A stretch of 64,000 nt of DNA from positions 62,001 to 126,000 of the forward strand of contig NZ_PGFA01000004.1 in NCBI RefSeq assembly GCF_002797555.1, written 5' to 3'. Position 1 is the stretch's first letter; the number at the start of each line of letters is the position of its first letter. The DNA is from Hymenobacter chitinivorans DSM 11115 (lineage in GTDB: Bacteria; Bacteroidota; Bacteroidia; Cytophagales; Hymenobacteraceae). Both the position numbers and the translations under genes were made by a program. The notes below the pieces were generated by a model. The model saw only the letters and a program-made list of their open reading frames with translations. It ran no database searches and had not been told where the DNA came from. Below are positions 17,001 through 25,597 of this stretch, in pieces.

Positions 17001-18485
17001 TTAGCGCAACTTGGAAGAGTATACGCGCAGCTTGATGTTCTGGGCATCAAGTACGCTCCGGTTAAGTGACAGATCAAAGGAGCGGCGCAACACCGGGCTC
17101 AGCATCAGTGCCGCGGCCTGTTCCCCGAGCTGGTTGGCCAGGTAGGCCTGCAGGTAGGTGGTGATAACGACGCTGTAGTATTTCTTGCTGGCATCCACAT
17201 CGTAGAGCGACACGGCGGCTTCTTTGCCCTGGCCTAGCTGGTTTTGCAGGTTGGCTTGTACAATTCGCTCAACGGGCGAAATGTTCACCGTCCGCTGCAA
17301 CACCCGGTTGTTAGCGTTTATCTCGTAGAGAAAAGCTACCGTCGGGTTCGGGAACAACAGCGTGCCCGATGATTTGATAGGAATAATCAACTCGGCGCGG
17401 TTGATGGCCAGACCGGGCTGATTTGCTAGTTCCTTCAGACCGGGAATGGTGAGCCGGGTAGCCAGGCCTAAGCCTTGTTGCATATACGTCACGCTGTCGG
17501 CCACGCGCAACGACTTGGTGCCGTCCAGCAGTACGCTAAACGGAGCCTTAAAATCGGTGGTGAGCTGGGTGTAGTAACGGGGCGTATTAGCGTCGCCACT
17601 TACGTAGGACGAGCCCAACCGGACCCGGTAGCTACGCTGGCGCGCCAAGCCACTGATGGTACCGTGGTGGTAGACGTAGATGCAGTTAACCGAGGCACGG
17701 TTCAGGGCTACAATAGCCGCCGTCTGATTGCTCGAAGGCACCACGGCCAGTCCTTTCAAGAGGGCGTCGAGCTTACTCTGCCCGAAAGAGGCGTCTTTGA
17801 GGGCCGAAAACAGGGCATTGGCAAAATCCGAGCTGCGGACTCTATCCTTCTGAATAACGAGCCGGATAGTCGGGTCGGGGCTGGTAACTGAGATGGTGCT
17901 GTCGGCTGGCGTTTTGTCAGCATTCAGCTTCTTCTTGCTTTTCAGTACCCCGGGCTCAACGGCAACTTCCGCAGTGGTAGTCCGCTTCAGCGAGCTGATG
18001 AGCTTCTCCCCAATAGGCTCGCCCACGGCCACGTCCTGCACGCCCGAGTTGTAGGTCTTCTTGTCGTCGAGGCCGTCCCGGAGCTTGAGCAGATCAAAGC
18101 TTACGGTCTTGGTGGCGCTGCCGTATACTTGGTCGAATGACGAAACCAGCACCACGGAATCCAGTACCGGGTTGGTTAGGTCGCTGGGCAGCGTATCGGT
18201 GCTGGCCCGCAGGTTGAAGTAGGCTTTAGCGGTGGTCGTACCCAGGGTGGCATCCGTCAGGCGGCCCACCAGTACCCGGTCAGCATTCAGCGTTTCCACC
18301 GAATCCTGCAGGATGGTGGAGGCATTGACCCGGTAGTCGCGGTACTCAGTAGAAACGGGGGAAGTGCCCGGCAGCTCTACGCCCAGGTTATTGGGGTCTT
18401 CGCAGCCAGTGGCGGCGAGTAGCAGAGCGGAGGACAAAAAAGAAACCGAGGCTATTCGGAAGGCGCTACTAATTGGCCAATTCAT
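17001..18485 (-). CDS. DUF4270 family lipoprotein
   Basis: 494 residues from the ATG at 18485. The signal MNWPISSAFRIASVSFLSSA ends in a lipobox-like AATGC, so the protein is probably lipidated. The mature start EDPNNLGVELPG and the pattern of beta-rich segments with FNLRASTDTLP match DUF4270, found almost only in Bacteroidota and often linked to surface adhesion. Its start overlaps the end of the upstream GT5-like gene by 17 bases, so the two are translated from one mRNA. The 30-residue upstream extension lies inside the neighbouring gene and is rejected. Confidence 0.8.
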   Translation of the reverse strand: MNWPISSAFRIASVSFLSSALLLAATGCEDPNNLGVELPGTSPVSTEYRDYRVNASTILQDSVETLNADRVLVGRLTDATLGTTTAKAYFNLRASTDTLPSDLTNPVLDSVVLVSSFDQVYGSATKTVSFDLLKLRDGLDDKKTYNSGVQDVAVGEPIGEKLISSLKRTTTAEVAVEPGVLKSKKKLNADKTPADSTISVTSPDPTIRLVIQKDRVRSSDFANALFSALKDASFGQSKLDALLKGLAVVPSSNQTAAIVALNRASVNCIYVYHHGTISGLARQRSYRVRLGSSYVSGDANTPRYYTQLTTDFKAPFSVLLDGTKSLRVADSVTYMQQGLGLATRLTIPGLKELANQPGLAINRAELIIPIKSSGTLLFPNPTVAFLYEINANNRVLQRTVNISPVERIVQANLQNQLGQGKEAAVSLYDVDASKKYYSVVITTYLQAYLANQLGEQAAALMLSPVLRRSFDLSLNRSVLDAQNIKLRVYSSKLR

Positions 18486-19281
18486 TATAAAGCGTGTAAT
18501 AAGAGGAAAGCAGGTTTTCGTCGGCGCTAACCTGACCAATCTGCCGTTTCTGCGAATATTCAGAAAACATGGCATTCAGGTTGTCGCTGAAGTCCTCGTC
18601 AGATTTCACGACCGAGTCCGCATATTCCATGCCCACCTTGATGAAGCCGCCGAAGTCGGCCGACTTCAGGGCCGCCAGCATCTCGTCATCAATGTCCAGC
18701 ATTTTAGCCTTCTCGATGATGTCGCCCTCAAATTTGTGGCTGAACTCGTTGTTGTAGATGGTGAATACCGACTTGGCGTCCTTGAAGATCGGGTCCTTCT
18801 TGTAAGTCGTCTTCAGGTACATCGGAATCAGGCCGGTCATCCAGTCGTTGCAGTGCACGATGTCGGGCGCCCAACCCAGCTTTTTCACGGTTTCGAGTAC
18901 GCCCTTGCAGAAAAAGATGGCGCGCTCGTCGTTGTCGGCGTGGAACTTATCGTTTTTGTCGACCAGCACCGACTTGCGGTGGAAGTAATCTTCATTGTCG
19001 ATGAAGTATACTTGCAGCTTCGCATTGGGAATGGAGGCCACTTTGATAATGAGCGGCTTTTCTTCCTCGCCCACGGCGATGTTGATACCCGACAGGCGCA
19101 CTACTTCGTGCAAACGGTTCTTACGCTCGTTGATAATACCGAAACGGGGCACGAAAATGCGGATTTCCATCCCCATCTCCTGCATTCCCTGCGGTAGCAT
19201 GCGCAGAAACTCCGCTACCTTGGTCGTCTGCAAAAACGGGTTGATTTCCGTGGCAGCGTAGAGTATTCTCAACTTGGACAT
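18469..19281 (-). CDS. Glycogen-synthase-like protein, GT5 domain only
   Basis: 270 residues, against about 480 for a full glycogen synthase. It resembles the N-terminal GT5 half: RILYAATEINPF at the start, IVHCNDWMTGLIPMYL near residue 140 and FTIYNNEFSHKFEG further on. The ADP-glucose-binding K-x-G-G-L after the first strand is replaced by LQTTKVAEFL, and the whole C-terminal nucleotide-binding domain is missing. It is probably a conserved non-catalytic relative, common in Bacteroidota, rather than a broken gene, because the frame is clean and a good promoter precedes it. It is co-transcribed with the DUF4270 gene and divergent from panC. Confidence 0.75.
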   Translation of the reverse strand: MSKLRILYAATEINPFLQTTKVAEFLRMLPQGMQEMGMEIRIFVPRFGIINERKNRLHEVVRLSGINIAVGEEEKPLIIKVASIPNAKLQVYFIDNEDYFHRKSVLVDKNDKFHADNDERAIFFCKGVLETVKKLGWAPDIVHCNDWMTGLIPMYLKTTYKKDPIFKDAKSVFTIYNNEFSHKFEGDIIEKAKMLDIDDEMLAALKSADFGGFIKVGMEYADSVVKSDEDFSDNLNAMFSEYSQKRQIGQVSADENLLSSYYTLYNELAN

Positions 19282-19328
19282 ATAGAGTCAGTTGGTGTGA
19301 TTGGGATAGGGCAACACTTTGGGATGCA

Positions 19329-19360
19329 CAAAATTAAGCATTTTTGAGCGAATTATCAAT
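19329..19360 (-). promoter_or_regulatory. Promoter of the GT5-like/DUF4270 operon
   Basis: On the minus strand the -7 box is TAATTTTG (19336-19329) and a TTG lies 20 bases upstream (19359-19357), close to the Bacteroidota -33/-7 arrangement. The predicted leader is about 40 bases. Confidence 0.6.
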
Positions 19361-19401
19361 TAAACCAGCCCGCGCACCCCGCGAACGGGCCTTTTCACCC
19401 T

Positions 19402-20259
19402 ATGGAGATACTCCAATCGGCTGCCGCGTTGCAAGCCCAGACCGAAATCTGGCGGCAGAACAAACTGCGAATCGGGTTGGTGCCCACCATGGGCGCTTTG
19501 CACGAAGGTCATCTGCAGCTGGTGCGGGCCGCCGCCCAGGACAATGACGTGGTGGTGGTCAGCGTGTTCGTCAACCCGACCCAGTTCAACAACGCCGAAG
19601 ACTTCCGCCTCTACCCGCGCGTACCCGACGCCGATGCTGCCCTGCTGGGCCCGGCCGGCTGCACGGCGCTGTTTATGCCCTCGGTGGAGCAGATGTACCC
19701 GCAGCCCACGGTCTTGCGCTTCGACTTCGGGCCCCTGGAGCGGGTGATGGAAGGGGAGCACCGTCCCGGCCACTTTCACGGTGTGGCGACGGTGGTTAGC
19801 AAGCTGTTTCATTTGAGCCGGCCCCACCGGGCCTATTTCGGCCAGAAGGACCTACAGCAGGTGGCCGTCATCCGTCAGCTCGTGGCCGATTTGTCCTTCG
19901 ACCTGGAGCTGGTAGCGTATCCTACCATCCGGGAAGCCGACGGACTGGCCATGTCCTCACGCAACCGCCGCCTGAGCCCCGAGGCCCGGGCCGTGGCGCC
20001 CCGGCTTTACCAGGCCCTGGCCCTGGGCGCTTCCCTGGTAGAAAAGCAGCAAGAGTCGCCCGAGGCGGTGCAGCAGGCCGTGGAGCAGTTTCTGGCCGCC
20101 GAGCCGGGCATTACGCTAGAGTATTTTGCCCTGGCCGACGGCCGCACGCTACAGCCCGTTACGGGCCAGTGGAGTCCGGGTAGCCTGGTGGCGCTGTGCC
20201 TGGCGGCCCACGTGGGCGGAGTACGCCTCATCGACAACGTGCTGGTGACCCTGCCTTAG
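19402..20259 (+). CDS. panC: Pantoate-beta-alanine ligase
   Basis: 285 residues, the usual PanC length. The nucleotidyltransferase HxGH motif is seen in PTMGALHEGHLQLV near residues 28-41. VSVFVNPTQFN near 52-62 and YFGQKDLQQ near 150 are family hallmarks, and MSSRNRRLS replaces KMSKS-type binding. It joins pantoate and beta-alanine to make pantothenate. The downstream panD provides beta-alanine, so the pair forms a pathway unit, although panD also has its own promoter box. coaE, a later step to coenzyme A, is elsewhere in the window. Confidence 0.95.
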   Translation: MEILQSAAALQAQTEIWRQNKLRIGLVPTMGALHEGHLQLVRAAAQDNDVVVVSVFVNPTQFNNAEDFRLYPRVPDADAALLGPAGCTALFMPSVEQMYPQPTVLRFDFGPLERVMEGEHRPGHFHGVATVVSKLFHLSRPHRAYFGQKDLQQVAVIRQLVADLSFDLELVAYPTIREADGLAMSSRNRRLSPEARAVAPRLYQALALGASLVEKQQESPEAVQQAVEQFLAAEPGITLEYFALADGRTLQPVTGQWSPGSLVALCLAAHVGGVRLIDNVLVTLP

Positions 20260-20306
20260 AAGGCGCTGAGTTGCGGGTGCGGCTCAGGCGTTCGGTGCTA
20301 TTTAGC

Positions 20307-20314
20307 TACCTTTG
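20307..20314 (+). promoter_or_regulatory. Promoter -7 box of panD
   Basis: TACCTTTG matches TAnnTTTG and ends 28 bases before the panD ATG, inside the panC-panD gap. Confidence 0.5.
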
Positions 20315-20342
20315 CGCCCTGAAAATCACCGGTTCTTTACTC

Positions 20343-20690
20343 ATGCATATCGAAGTTCTCAAGTCCAAAATCCACCGGGCCAAGGTAACCCAGGCTGAAC
20401 TGCACTACGTCGGCAGCGTCACCATCGACGAAGACCTGCTGGATGCGGCCAACATGGTGGAAAATGAGAAGGTTACCATCGTCAACGTCAACAACGGGGA
20501 GCGGTTCGAAACGTACACTATCCGCGGCGAGCGTGGCTCGGGCATGGTGTGCCTCAACGGGCCTGCTGCCCGCCGCGTGGCCGTGGGCGACATCGTCATC
20601 ATTTTCTCTTACGCCCTGATTGACTTTGCCGAAGCCCGGGCCCATAAGCCCACGCTGGTATTTCCGGATCAGCACAATCGGCTGGTCTAA
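20343..20690 (+). CDS. panD: Aspartate 1-decarboxylase
   Basis: 115 residues from the ATG at 20343 (MHIEVLKSKIHRAKVTQAEL); the longer frame from 20196 would begin inside panC. The self-cleavage site Gly24-Ser25 is present in HYVGSVTID, where Ser25 becomes the pyruvoyl group. NGPAARRVAVGDIVIIFSYA, shortened to its ends, is the family core. It converts aspartate to beta-alanine for PanC. The strong match in length and cleavage site leaves little doubt. Confidence 0.96.
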   Translation: MHIEVLKSKIHRAKVTQAELHYVGSVTIDEDLLDAANMVENEKVTIVNVNNGERFETYTIRGERGSGMVCLNGPAARRVAVGDIVIIFSYALIDFAEARAHKPTLVFPDQHNRLV

Positions 20691-20703
20691 ATAAAGAAGA
20701 AAA

Positions 20704-20728
20704 GCACGGGGGCCACTGGCTCCCGTGC
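20704..20728 (+). terminator. Hairpin after panD
   Basis: GCACGGGgGCC and GGCtCCCGTGC fold around ACT. The following T tract is poor (GTATTTGTTG), so termination may be partial and the next genes could be read through. Confidence 0.5.
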
Positions 20729-20752
20729 GTATTTGTTGCGTGTAGAATTTTC

Positions 20753-21802
20753 ATGAAGAAGCTGCTCACTATTCTCAAGTATGCCCTATTGCTCTCCGTT
20801 TCGGGGCTGCTGATGTGGTATGCCGTGCAAGGCCAGGACCTGAACAGCATCGGGCGGCACGTGCGCGAGGCCAACTACAGCTGGCTTATCATCACGATGA
20901 TTATTTCGGCCATGGGCTACTTTAGCCGGGCCTACCGCTGGAAGATGCAGCTCGACGCTACCGAGCACCGGGCCCCGTTCTGGGACGTGTACCACGCCAT
21001 GATGGTGGGCTATCTGGCCAACTTGGTGCTGCCCCGCATGGGCGAAGTAATCCGCTGCTCGGTGCTGCAGCGTACCAGCAAGGTGCCCGTGCACGTGGCC
21101 CTGGGCACGGTCGTGACCGAGCGGGTTATCGACGTGCTGGTGCTGCTCTGCCTACTGGGTGGCACGCTGCTGCTCGACTTCAATACCTTCTGGTCGTTTG
21201 TGACTGACAAGCTGCTCGGGGGGCGTTACGATGACATTGCCCGCAACCGCACCCCACTACTGGTGGCGGCCGTTATTGCATTGGTACTGCTGCTGGGCTT
21301 GGCCTACGCCTTGTTCCGGAATCTGGAGCGGCTCCGGCAAAACGCGCTGTTCAATAAAGTGGTAGTCTTCGCGAAAGGGCTGCTGGCCGGCGTGTTTAGC
21401 GTGCTAAAGCTGGAGAATAAGGGCCTGTTTCTGTTGCATACCCTCTTTACCTGGGGCGTCTATTACCTGATGGATTACCTGGCCTTCAAATGCTTTCCCG
21501 CTACTTACTCGCTCGATATGAAAGCCGGCCTGGCCGTGCTGACCTTCGGGGCCTTCGGGATGGCCGCGCCGGTTGCGGGGGGCATTGGGCCGTTTCACGT
21601 GATGGTGCAGGGCATTCTGCTGGCGTATGGTATCAGCAAGGAAGCCGGTATTGCCTACGCCCTGGTGGTGCACGGTTCTCAGACCATTCTAGTGGTATTT
21701 ATGGGCGGCATCAGCTTCGTGGCCAGCATGATGAAGTCGGGCCGCTCATTGCGCGAGCTGGCCGCTGAACCGGCCTTGTCCGTGACGACCGATGTGGAGT
21801 AA
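20753..21802 (+). CDS. Flippase-like YbhN/UPF0104 membrane protein
   Basis: 349 residues with about eight hydrophobic segments. Family-like features include ISAMGYFSRAYRWKMQL near residue 50, YLANLVLPRMGEVIRC near 85-100 and GGIGPFHVMVQGILLAYG near 280-297. The family is the lysylphosphatidylglycerol synthase transmembrane region, found in many bacteria without the catalytic domain and thought to move or bind lipids. The substrate is unknown. Its end overlaps the start of the heptose adenylyltransferase gene by 11 bases, so the two are coupled, which hints at an envelope role. Confidence 0.85.
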   Translation: MKKLLTILKYALLLSVSGLLMWYAVQGQDLNSIGRHVREANYSWLIITMIISAMGYFSRAYRWKMQLDATEHRAPFWDVYHAMMVGYLANLVLPRMGEVIRCSVLQRTSKVPVHVALGTVVTERVIDVLVLLCLLGGTLLLDFNTFWSFVTDKLLGGRYDDIARNRTPLLVAAVIALVLLLGLAYALFRNLERLRQNALFNKVVVFAKGLLAGVFSVLKLENKGLFLLHTLFTWGVYYLMDYLAFKCFPATYSLDMKAGLAVLTFGAFGMAAPVAGGIGPFHVMVQGILLAYGISKEAGIAYALVVHGSQTILVVFMGGISFVASMMKSGRSLRELAAEPALSVTTDVE

Positions 21803-22277
21803 GGATAAAATTGTCAGTACTGCGGAGCTGGAGCCCCGGCTAACCCAGTGGCGGGCCGAGGGCAAACGAGTGGTATTTACCAACGGCTGCTTCGATTTGC
21901 TCCACCTGGGCCACGTCGATTACCTGGAAAAAGCCCGCAACCTGGGCGACGTGATGGTTTTGGGGCTCAACACGGATGCTTCCGTGAGCCGGCTTAAGCC
22001 CGGGCGGCCCTTGCAGGACGAAGTGTCACGCGCCCGGATTCTGGCGTCGCTTTTGTTCGTGGATGCCGTCGTGCTGTTCGACGAGCCCACGCCGCTGGAA
22101 CTGATTACTCTGGTCAAACCCGACATTCTGGTCAAGGGCGACGACTATGCTATTAGTGGAATTGTGGGCCACGAATTGGTGTTAGCAAATGGCGGGCAGG
22201 TACTCACCGTACCGCTCGTGCAGGGCTACAGCACCACTCGTATCGTCGAGCGGATTCGCGCCCAACTTCACTCCTAA
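21792..22277 (+). CDS. rfaE2: D-glycero-beta-D-manno-heptose 1-phosphate adenylyltransferase
   Basis: 161 residues, the size of the stand-alone second domain of HldE. The nucleotidyltransferase motif NGCFDLLHLGHVDYL near residues 30-45 and VKGDDYA near 115 are clear, and STTRIVERI near the C-terminus is the ISTTxI-type ATP contact. It makes ADP-heptose for the LPS core. The partner kinase domain (RfaE1) is not in the window. It overlaps the upstream membrane gene. Confidence 0.92.
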   Translation: MWSKDKIVSTAELEPRLTQWRAEGKRVVFTNGCFDLLHLGHVDYLEKARNLGDVMVLGLNTDASVSRLKPGRPLQDEVSRARILASLLFVDAVVLFDEPTPLELITLVKPDILVKGDDYAISGIVGHELVLANGGQVLTVPLVQGYSTTRIVERIRAQLHS

Positions 22278-22289
22278 GCAACTTCCCCC

Positions 22290-22988
22290 ATGTACTACAA
22301 CGCAAGTCCAATTTACTTTCTCGTCATCGCGGCGATGATCGTAAGCTGGCTGATCCAGTGGCGGCTGCGCAGCAAAATGACCACCTACGGCCAAATCGGT
22401 CTGCAGTCGGGTTTGTCGGGCCGGCAAATTGCCGAGCTGATGCTGGCCGACCACGGCATCACCGACGTGCGCGTCATTTCCACCGAAGGCCGCCTGACCG
22501 ACCATTACAACCCGACCGACAAAACTGTTAACCTCAGTGAGGTGGTGTATGAGGAGCGCAGTGCGGCCGCGGCGGCCATTGCGGCCCACGAGTGCGGCCA
22601 CGCCGTGCAGCACGCCACGGCCTATAGCATGCTGCAGTTTCGCTCGGCCATGGTGCCGGCCCTAAGCAGCGTATCTACCTTCATGCCCTGGATTCTGCTG
22701 GCCGGCGTAGTGATGATCCGCACCTCCCTGATTCCGCTGGGCGTGGGCATTGCCCTGTTTTCGCTCACTACGCTCTTTTCCTTCGTCACGCTGCCCGTCG
22801 AGTTCGATGCTAGTCGCCGGGCTCTGGCCTGGATTGACCGGCGCGGCATCGTGACGGCCAAGGAGCACGCCATGGCCAAAGACGCGCTCTGGTGGGCGGC
22901 CATGACCTACGTAGTGGCTGCCATCAGCTCCCTCGCTACGCTGCTTTACTACGTCAGCCTCTTTATGGGTAGCCGCGACCGGCGCTAA
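22290..22988 (+). CDS. YugP-type zinc metallopeptidase
   Basis: 232 residues. It begins with a membrane segment (YFLVIAAMIVSWLIQW), then carries the zinc motif AAHECGHAVQH near residues 97-107, with the typical NLSEVVYEERSAAA before it. Two or three membrane helices follow (near 130-170 and 205-225). This is the YugP family of membrane zinc peptidases; no substrate is established. It follows rfaE2 by only 12 bases and is likely in the same operon. Confidence 0.88.
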   Translation: MYYNASPIYFLVIAAMIVSWLIQWRLRSKMTTYGQIGLQSGLSGRQIAELMLADHGITDVRVISTEGRLTDHYNPTDKTVNLSEVVYEERSAAAAAIAAHECGHAVQHATAYSMLQFRSAMVPALSSVSTFMPWILLAGVVMIRTSLIPLGVGIALFSLTTLFSFVTLPVEFDASRRALAWIDRRGIVTAKEHAMAKDALWWAAMTYVVAAISSLATLLYYVSLFMGSRDRR

Positions 22989-23178
22989 GCCTGTCGGGCC
23001 ACTCGGAATGCCTTACAAGTGCCACTCCGGTTGTCGGGGCGGCGCTTGTTGCTTTCGACCCGGCACCGCGCGCTCATGCGGAAGGTTTGAAACCAAACCC
23101 CGTGGCTCGATTTCAGTTATATAAGCGGCTAGCCGAATAAAATTGCGGCCTCCTGCTTATTCTCCAATTTTCCAAGGT
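22989..23178. other. Intergenic stretch, nothing recognised
   Basis: About 190 bases between the zinc peptidase and the promoter of the acyl-CoA dehydrogenase. No gene, repeat or convincing terminator is visible. Confidence 0.4.
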
Positions 23179-23186
23179 TAATTTTG
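23179..23186 (+). promoter_or_regulatory. Promoter -7 box of the acyl-CoA dehydrogenase gene
   Basis: TAATTTTG matches TAnnTTTG, ending 56 bases before the ATG at 23243. Confidence 0.55.
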
Positions 23187-23242
23187 CACCCAAATTCAGC
23201 CGCCCCGGCGGTGCCTTCCTCCCACCCAAGCGTACCAACCCA

Positions 23243-24382
23243 ATGGATTTCCAGCTCACCGAAGAACAACTTGCCGTCCAGTCGGCCGCCCGCGACTTTG
23301 CCCAGACCGAATTGTGGGCCGGCGTTATTGAGCGCGACGAACACCAGAAATTCCCTACTGAGCAAGTCAAGAAGATGGGCGAGCTGGGCTTTCTGGGCAT
23401 GATGGTGAGCCCCGAGTACGGCGGCGGTGGCATGGATACGGTTTCGTACGTGCTGGCCATGGAAGAAATTTCCAAGGTCGATGCCTCCTGCTCCGTTATC
23501 ATGTCGGTGAACAACTCTCTGGTATGCTGGGGCCTGGAAAAGTATGGCAATGAGGAGCAGAAGCGCAAGTGGCTGCCCAAGCTGACCAGTGGTGAAATCA
23601 TCGGGGCATTTGCCCTGTCGGAGCCCGAAGCTGGCTCCGATGCCACCATGCAGCGCACCACGGCCGAAGACAAAGGCGACTATTACCTGCTGAACGGCAC
23701 CAAAAACTGGATTACCAACGGCAGCTCGGCTTCCGTGTACCTGGTTATTGCCCAAACCAACCCTGAGCTGAAGCACCGCGGCATCAACGCCTTTATCGTG
23801 GAGAAGGACGCCCCGGGTTTCGTGGTGGGTCCCAAGGAAAACAAGCTGGGCATCCGGGGCTCCGACACGCACTCGTTGATGTTCACCGACGTGAAGGTGC
23901 CCAAGGAAAACCGCATTGGCGAGGATGGTTTCGGCTTTAAGTTCGCCATGCAGACCCTGGCCGGCGGCCGAATCGGCATTGCCGCCCAGGCCCTGGGTAT
24001 TGCCTCGGGAGCTTTCGAGCTGGCGCTGAAGTACTCGAAGGAGCGCAAGGCTTTCGGTGTTGAAATTGCCAAGCACCAGGCCATTCAGTTCAAGCTGGCC
24101 GACATGGCTACCAATATCGACGCGGCCCGTCTGCTATGCCTGCAGGCCGCCAACGACAAGGATTCCCATCAGGACTATGCCAAGTCGGGCGCTATGGCCA
24201 AGCTCTTCGCTTCGAAAGTTGCTATGGAGACGGCCGTGGAAGCTGTGCAGGTGCATGGTGGCTACGGTTTTGTGAAAGAATTCCACGTGGAACGCATGAT
24301 GCGCGACGCCAAAATCACCCAGATTTACGAGGGAACTTCGGAGATTCAGAAAATTGTAATCTCGCGTGAATTGCTAAAGTAG
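23243..24382 (+). CDS. Acyl-CoA dehydrogenase
   Basis: 379 residues, typical. FALSEPEAGSDA near residues 124-135 is the first family signature; NGTKNWITNG near 150-159 contacts FAD; the end RMMRDAKITQIYEGTSEIQK includes the catalytic Glu in IYEGT and the C-terminal signature. It oxidises short- or medium-chain acyl-CoA to the enoyl-CoA, passing electrons to electron-transfer flavoprotein. A thiolase at 37889 could act later in the same fatty-acid pathway. It has its own promoter and terminator. Confidence 0.94.
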   Translation: MDFQLTEEQLAVQSAARDFAQTELWAGVIERDEHQKFPTEQVKKMGELGFLGMMVSPEYGGGGMDTVSYVLAMEEISKVDASCSVIMSVNNSLVCWGLEKYGNEEQKRKWLPKLTSGEIIGAFALSEPEAGSDATMQRTTAEDKGDYYLLNGTKNWITNGSSASVYLVIAQTNPELKHRGINAFIVEKDAPGFVVGPKENKLGIRGSDTHSLMFTDVKVPKENRIGEDGFGFKFAMQTLAGGRIGIAAQALGIASGAFELALKYSKERKAFGVEIAKHQAIQFKLADMATNIDAARLLCLQAANDKDSHQDYAKSGAMAKLFASKVAMETAVEAVQVHGGYGFVKEFHVERMMRDAKITQIYEGTSEIQKIVISRELLK

Positions 24383-24417
24383 ATTTGGAATTGCCTAAAA
24401 GTCAGATTCATTGCATT

Positions 24418-24447
24418 AAACCCAGCCATAAATTGGCTGGGTTTTTC
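24418..24447 (+). terminator. Terminator of the acyl-CoA dehydrogenase gene
   Basis: AAACCCAGCC pairs with GGCTGGGTTT around ATAAATT, followed by a T tract. Confidence 0.85.
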
Positions 24448-24541
24448 GTTTTTGTGAATTTTTATATGTTATTTTGCATTGTCTAAATCCAGCCTTTCCA
24501 CTGGCCGGTTTTATGCCGGTACCCCAACCACCCCCTAGAAT

Positions 24542-25465
24542 ATGGAAGATTACAATAAAGTGATAGAGTCGCTTGGTGTACGATACATTAAAGCGAAAAA
24601 TCTGGTCCTGCAGCAGCCGTTTACGGTCCGGAATTACTATGATGTCGGCAACAACCTGATCCTGCTCCACAAGGGCCGGATTGCCTTCGGCGACGAGGAG
24701 CAAGTAGTGGAGGAAGGCGAAATGCTGTTCATCCCCGGGGGCCGCGCTACCAAGGTTAGCTACGGCGAAGCTGCTGGTAAGACGATTACCAACGACGACC
24801 TGATCAGCAACAAAGACAAGTTTTTCCACTCCAACGCCGACTTGGACCTGATTGGCGATGCCGAGGAAAGCCACAGCCACGTGAGCTTCGAGGCCAAGGT
24901 GTTCGACTCGGTGAACTTCTTCGCCTCGCTCGACGTGCCCGCCTTCCTGATTACCGGCAACTCCAAGCTGGCCAATCTGGTGATTAAGGTAGTGGAGGAA
25001 AGCCTGCAGGAGCTGCCCGGCCGCGAGCGGCTTATCACCATCTACACCGAGAATATCGTGGTGGAGATTGTGCGCTACATCCTCAAGAACAAGATGTTTG
25101 TGGAGCAGCTGGCTACCAACAGCACCTACTTCAAGGATCCGCGCCTCATCGACCTGTTCAACTACATCAAGGAGAACATCGGCGGCGACCTGTCGAACAA
25201 AGTCCTCTCGAGCGTGGCCAACGTGTCGGAAGACTACGTGGGGCAGTACTTCAAGATGCTGACCGGCATCAACCCCCAGGACTACATCGAATACCAGCGC
25301 ATGGAACGGGCCGTATTCCTGCTCCGTACCACCAAAAAGAGCATCCGCGACATTGGTAAGGAAGTGGGCTACAAGGATACGGCGTACTTCTGCCGCCGCT
25401 TCAAGATGATGTTCGGTATTCCGGCCGGCAAGATGCGCCGTCGTGAGTCGGCCATGAACATCTAA
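24542..25465 (+). CDS. AraC-type transcriptional regulator
   Basis: 307 residues. The N-terminal 100 residues look like a cupin-type sensor (NLILLHKGRIAFGDEEQVVEEGEMLFIPGG, cited here only at its ends NLILLHKGR and EMLFIPGG). The C-terminal 90 residues carry two helix-turn-helix motifs: LSSVANVSEDYVGQYFKMLTG, shortened, and SIRDIGKEVGYKDTAYFCRRF, followed by FGIPAGKMRR, the usual AraC end. The effector is unknown. It stands alone with no adjacent target operon in the same direction. Confidence 0.88.
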   Translation: MEDYNKVIESLGVRYIKAKNLVLQQPFTVRNYYDVGNNLILLHKGRIAFGDEEQVVEEGEMLFIPGGRATKVSYGEAAGKTITNDDLISNKDKFFHSNADLDLIGDAEESHSHVSFEAKVFDSVNFFASLDVPAFLITGNSKLANLVIKVVEESLQELPGRERLITIYTENIVVEIVRYILKNKMFVEQLATNSTYFKDPRLIDLFNYIKENIGGDLSNKVLSSVANVSEDYVGQYFKMLTGINPQDYIEYQRMERAVFLLRTTKKSIRDIGKEVGYKDTAYFCRRFKMMFGIPAGKMRRRESAMNI

Positions 25466-25510
25466 CCACGGCCTCTTCGGATTAACCGAAGTCTGTGAAA
25501 ATTAAAAATC

Positions 25511-25548
25511 AACCAGAAAGGCTACCTAAGCGGGTAGCCTTTCTGGTT
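25511..25548. terminator. Bidirectional terminator
   Basis: AACCAGAAAGGCTACC (25511-25526) is exactly inverted at 25533-25548. It lies between the convergent AraC-type and PcrB-like genes. Confidence 0.8.
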
Positions 25549-25597
25549 GTAAGCCGGAGCAGTAGTGCGGCAAAATGCCGGTTGCAAAAACCGTGGT

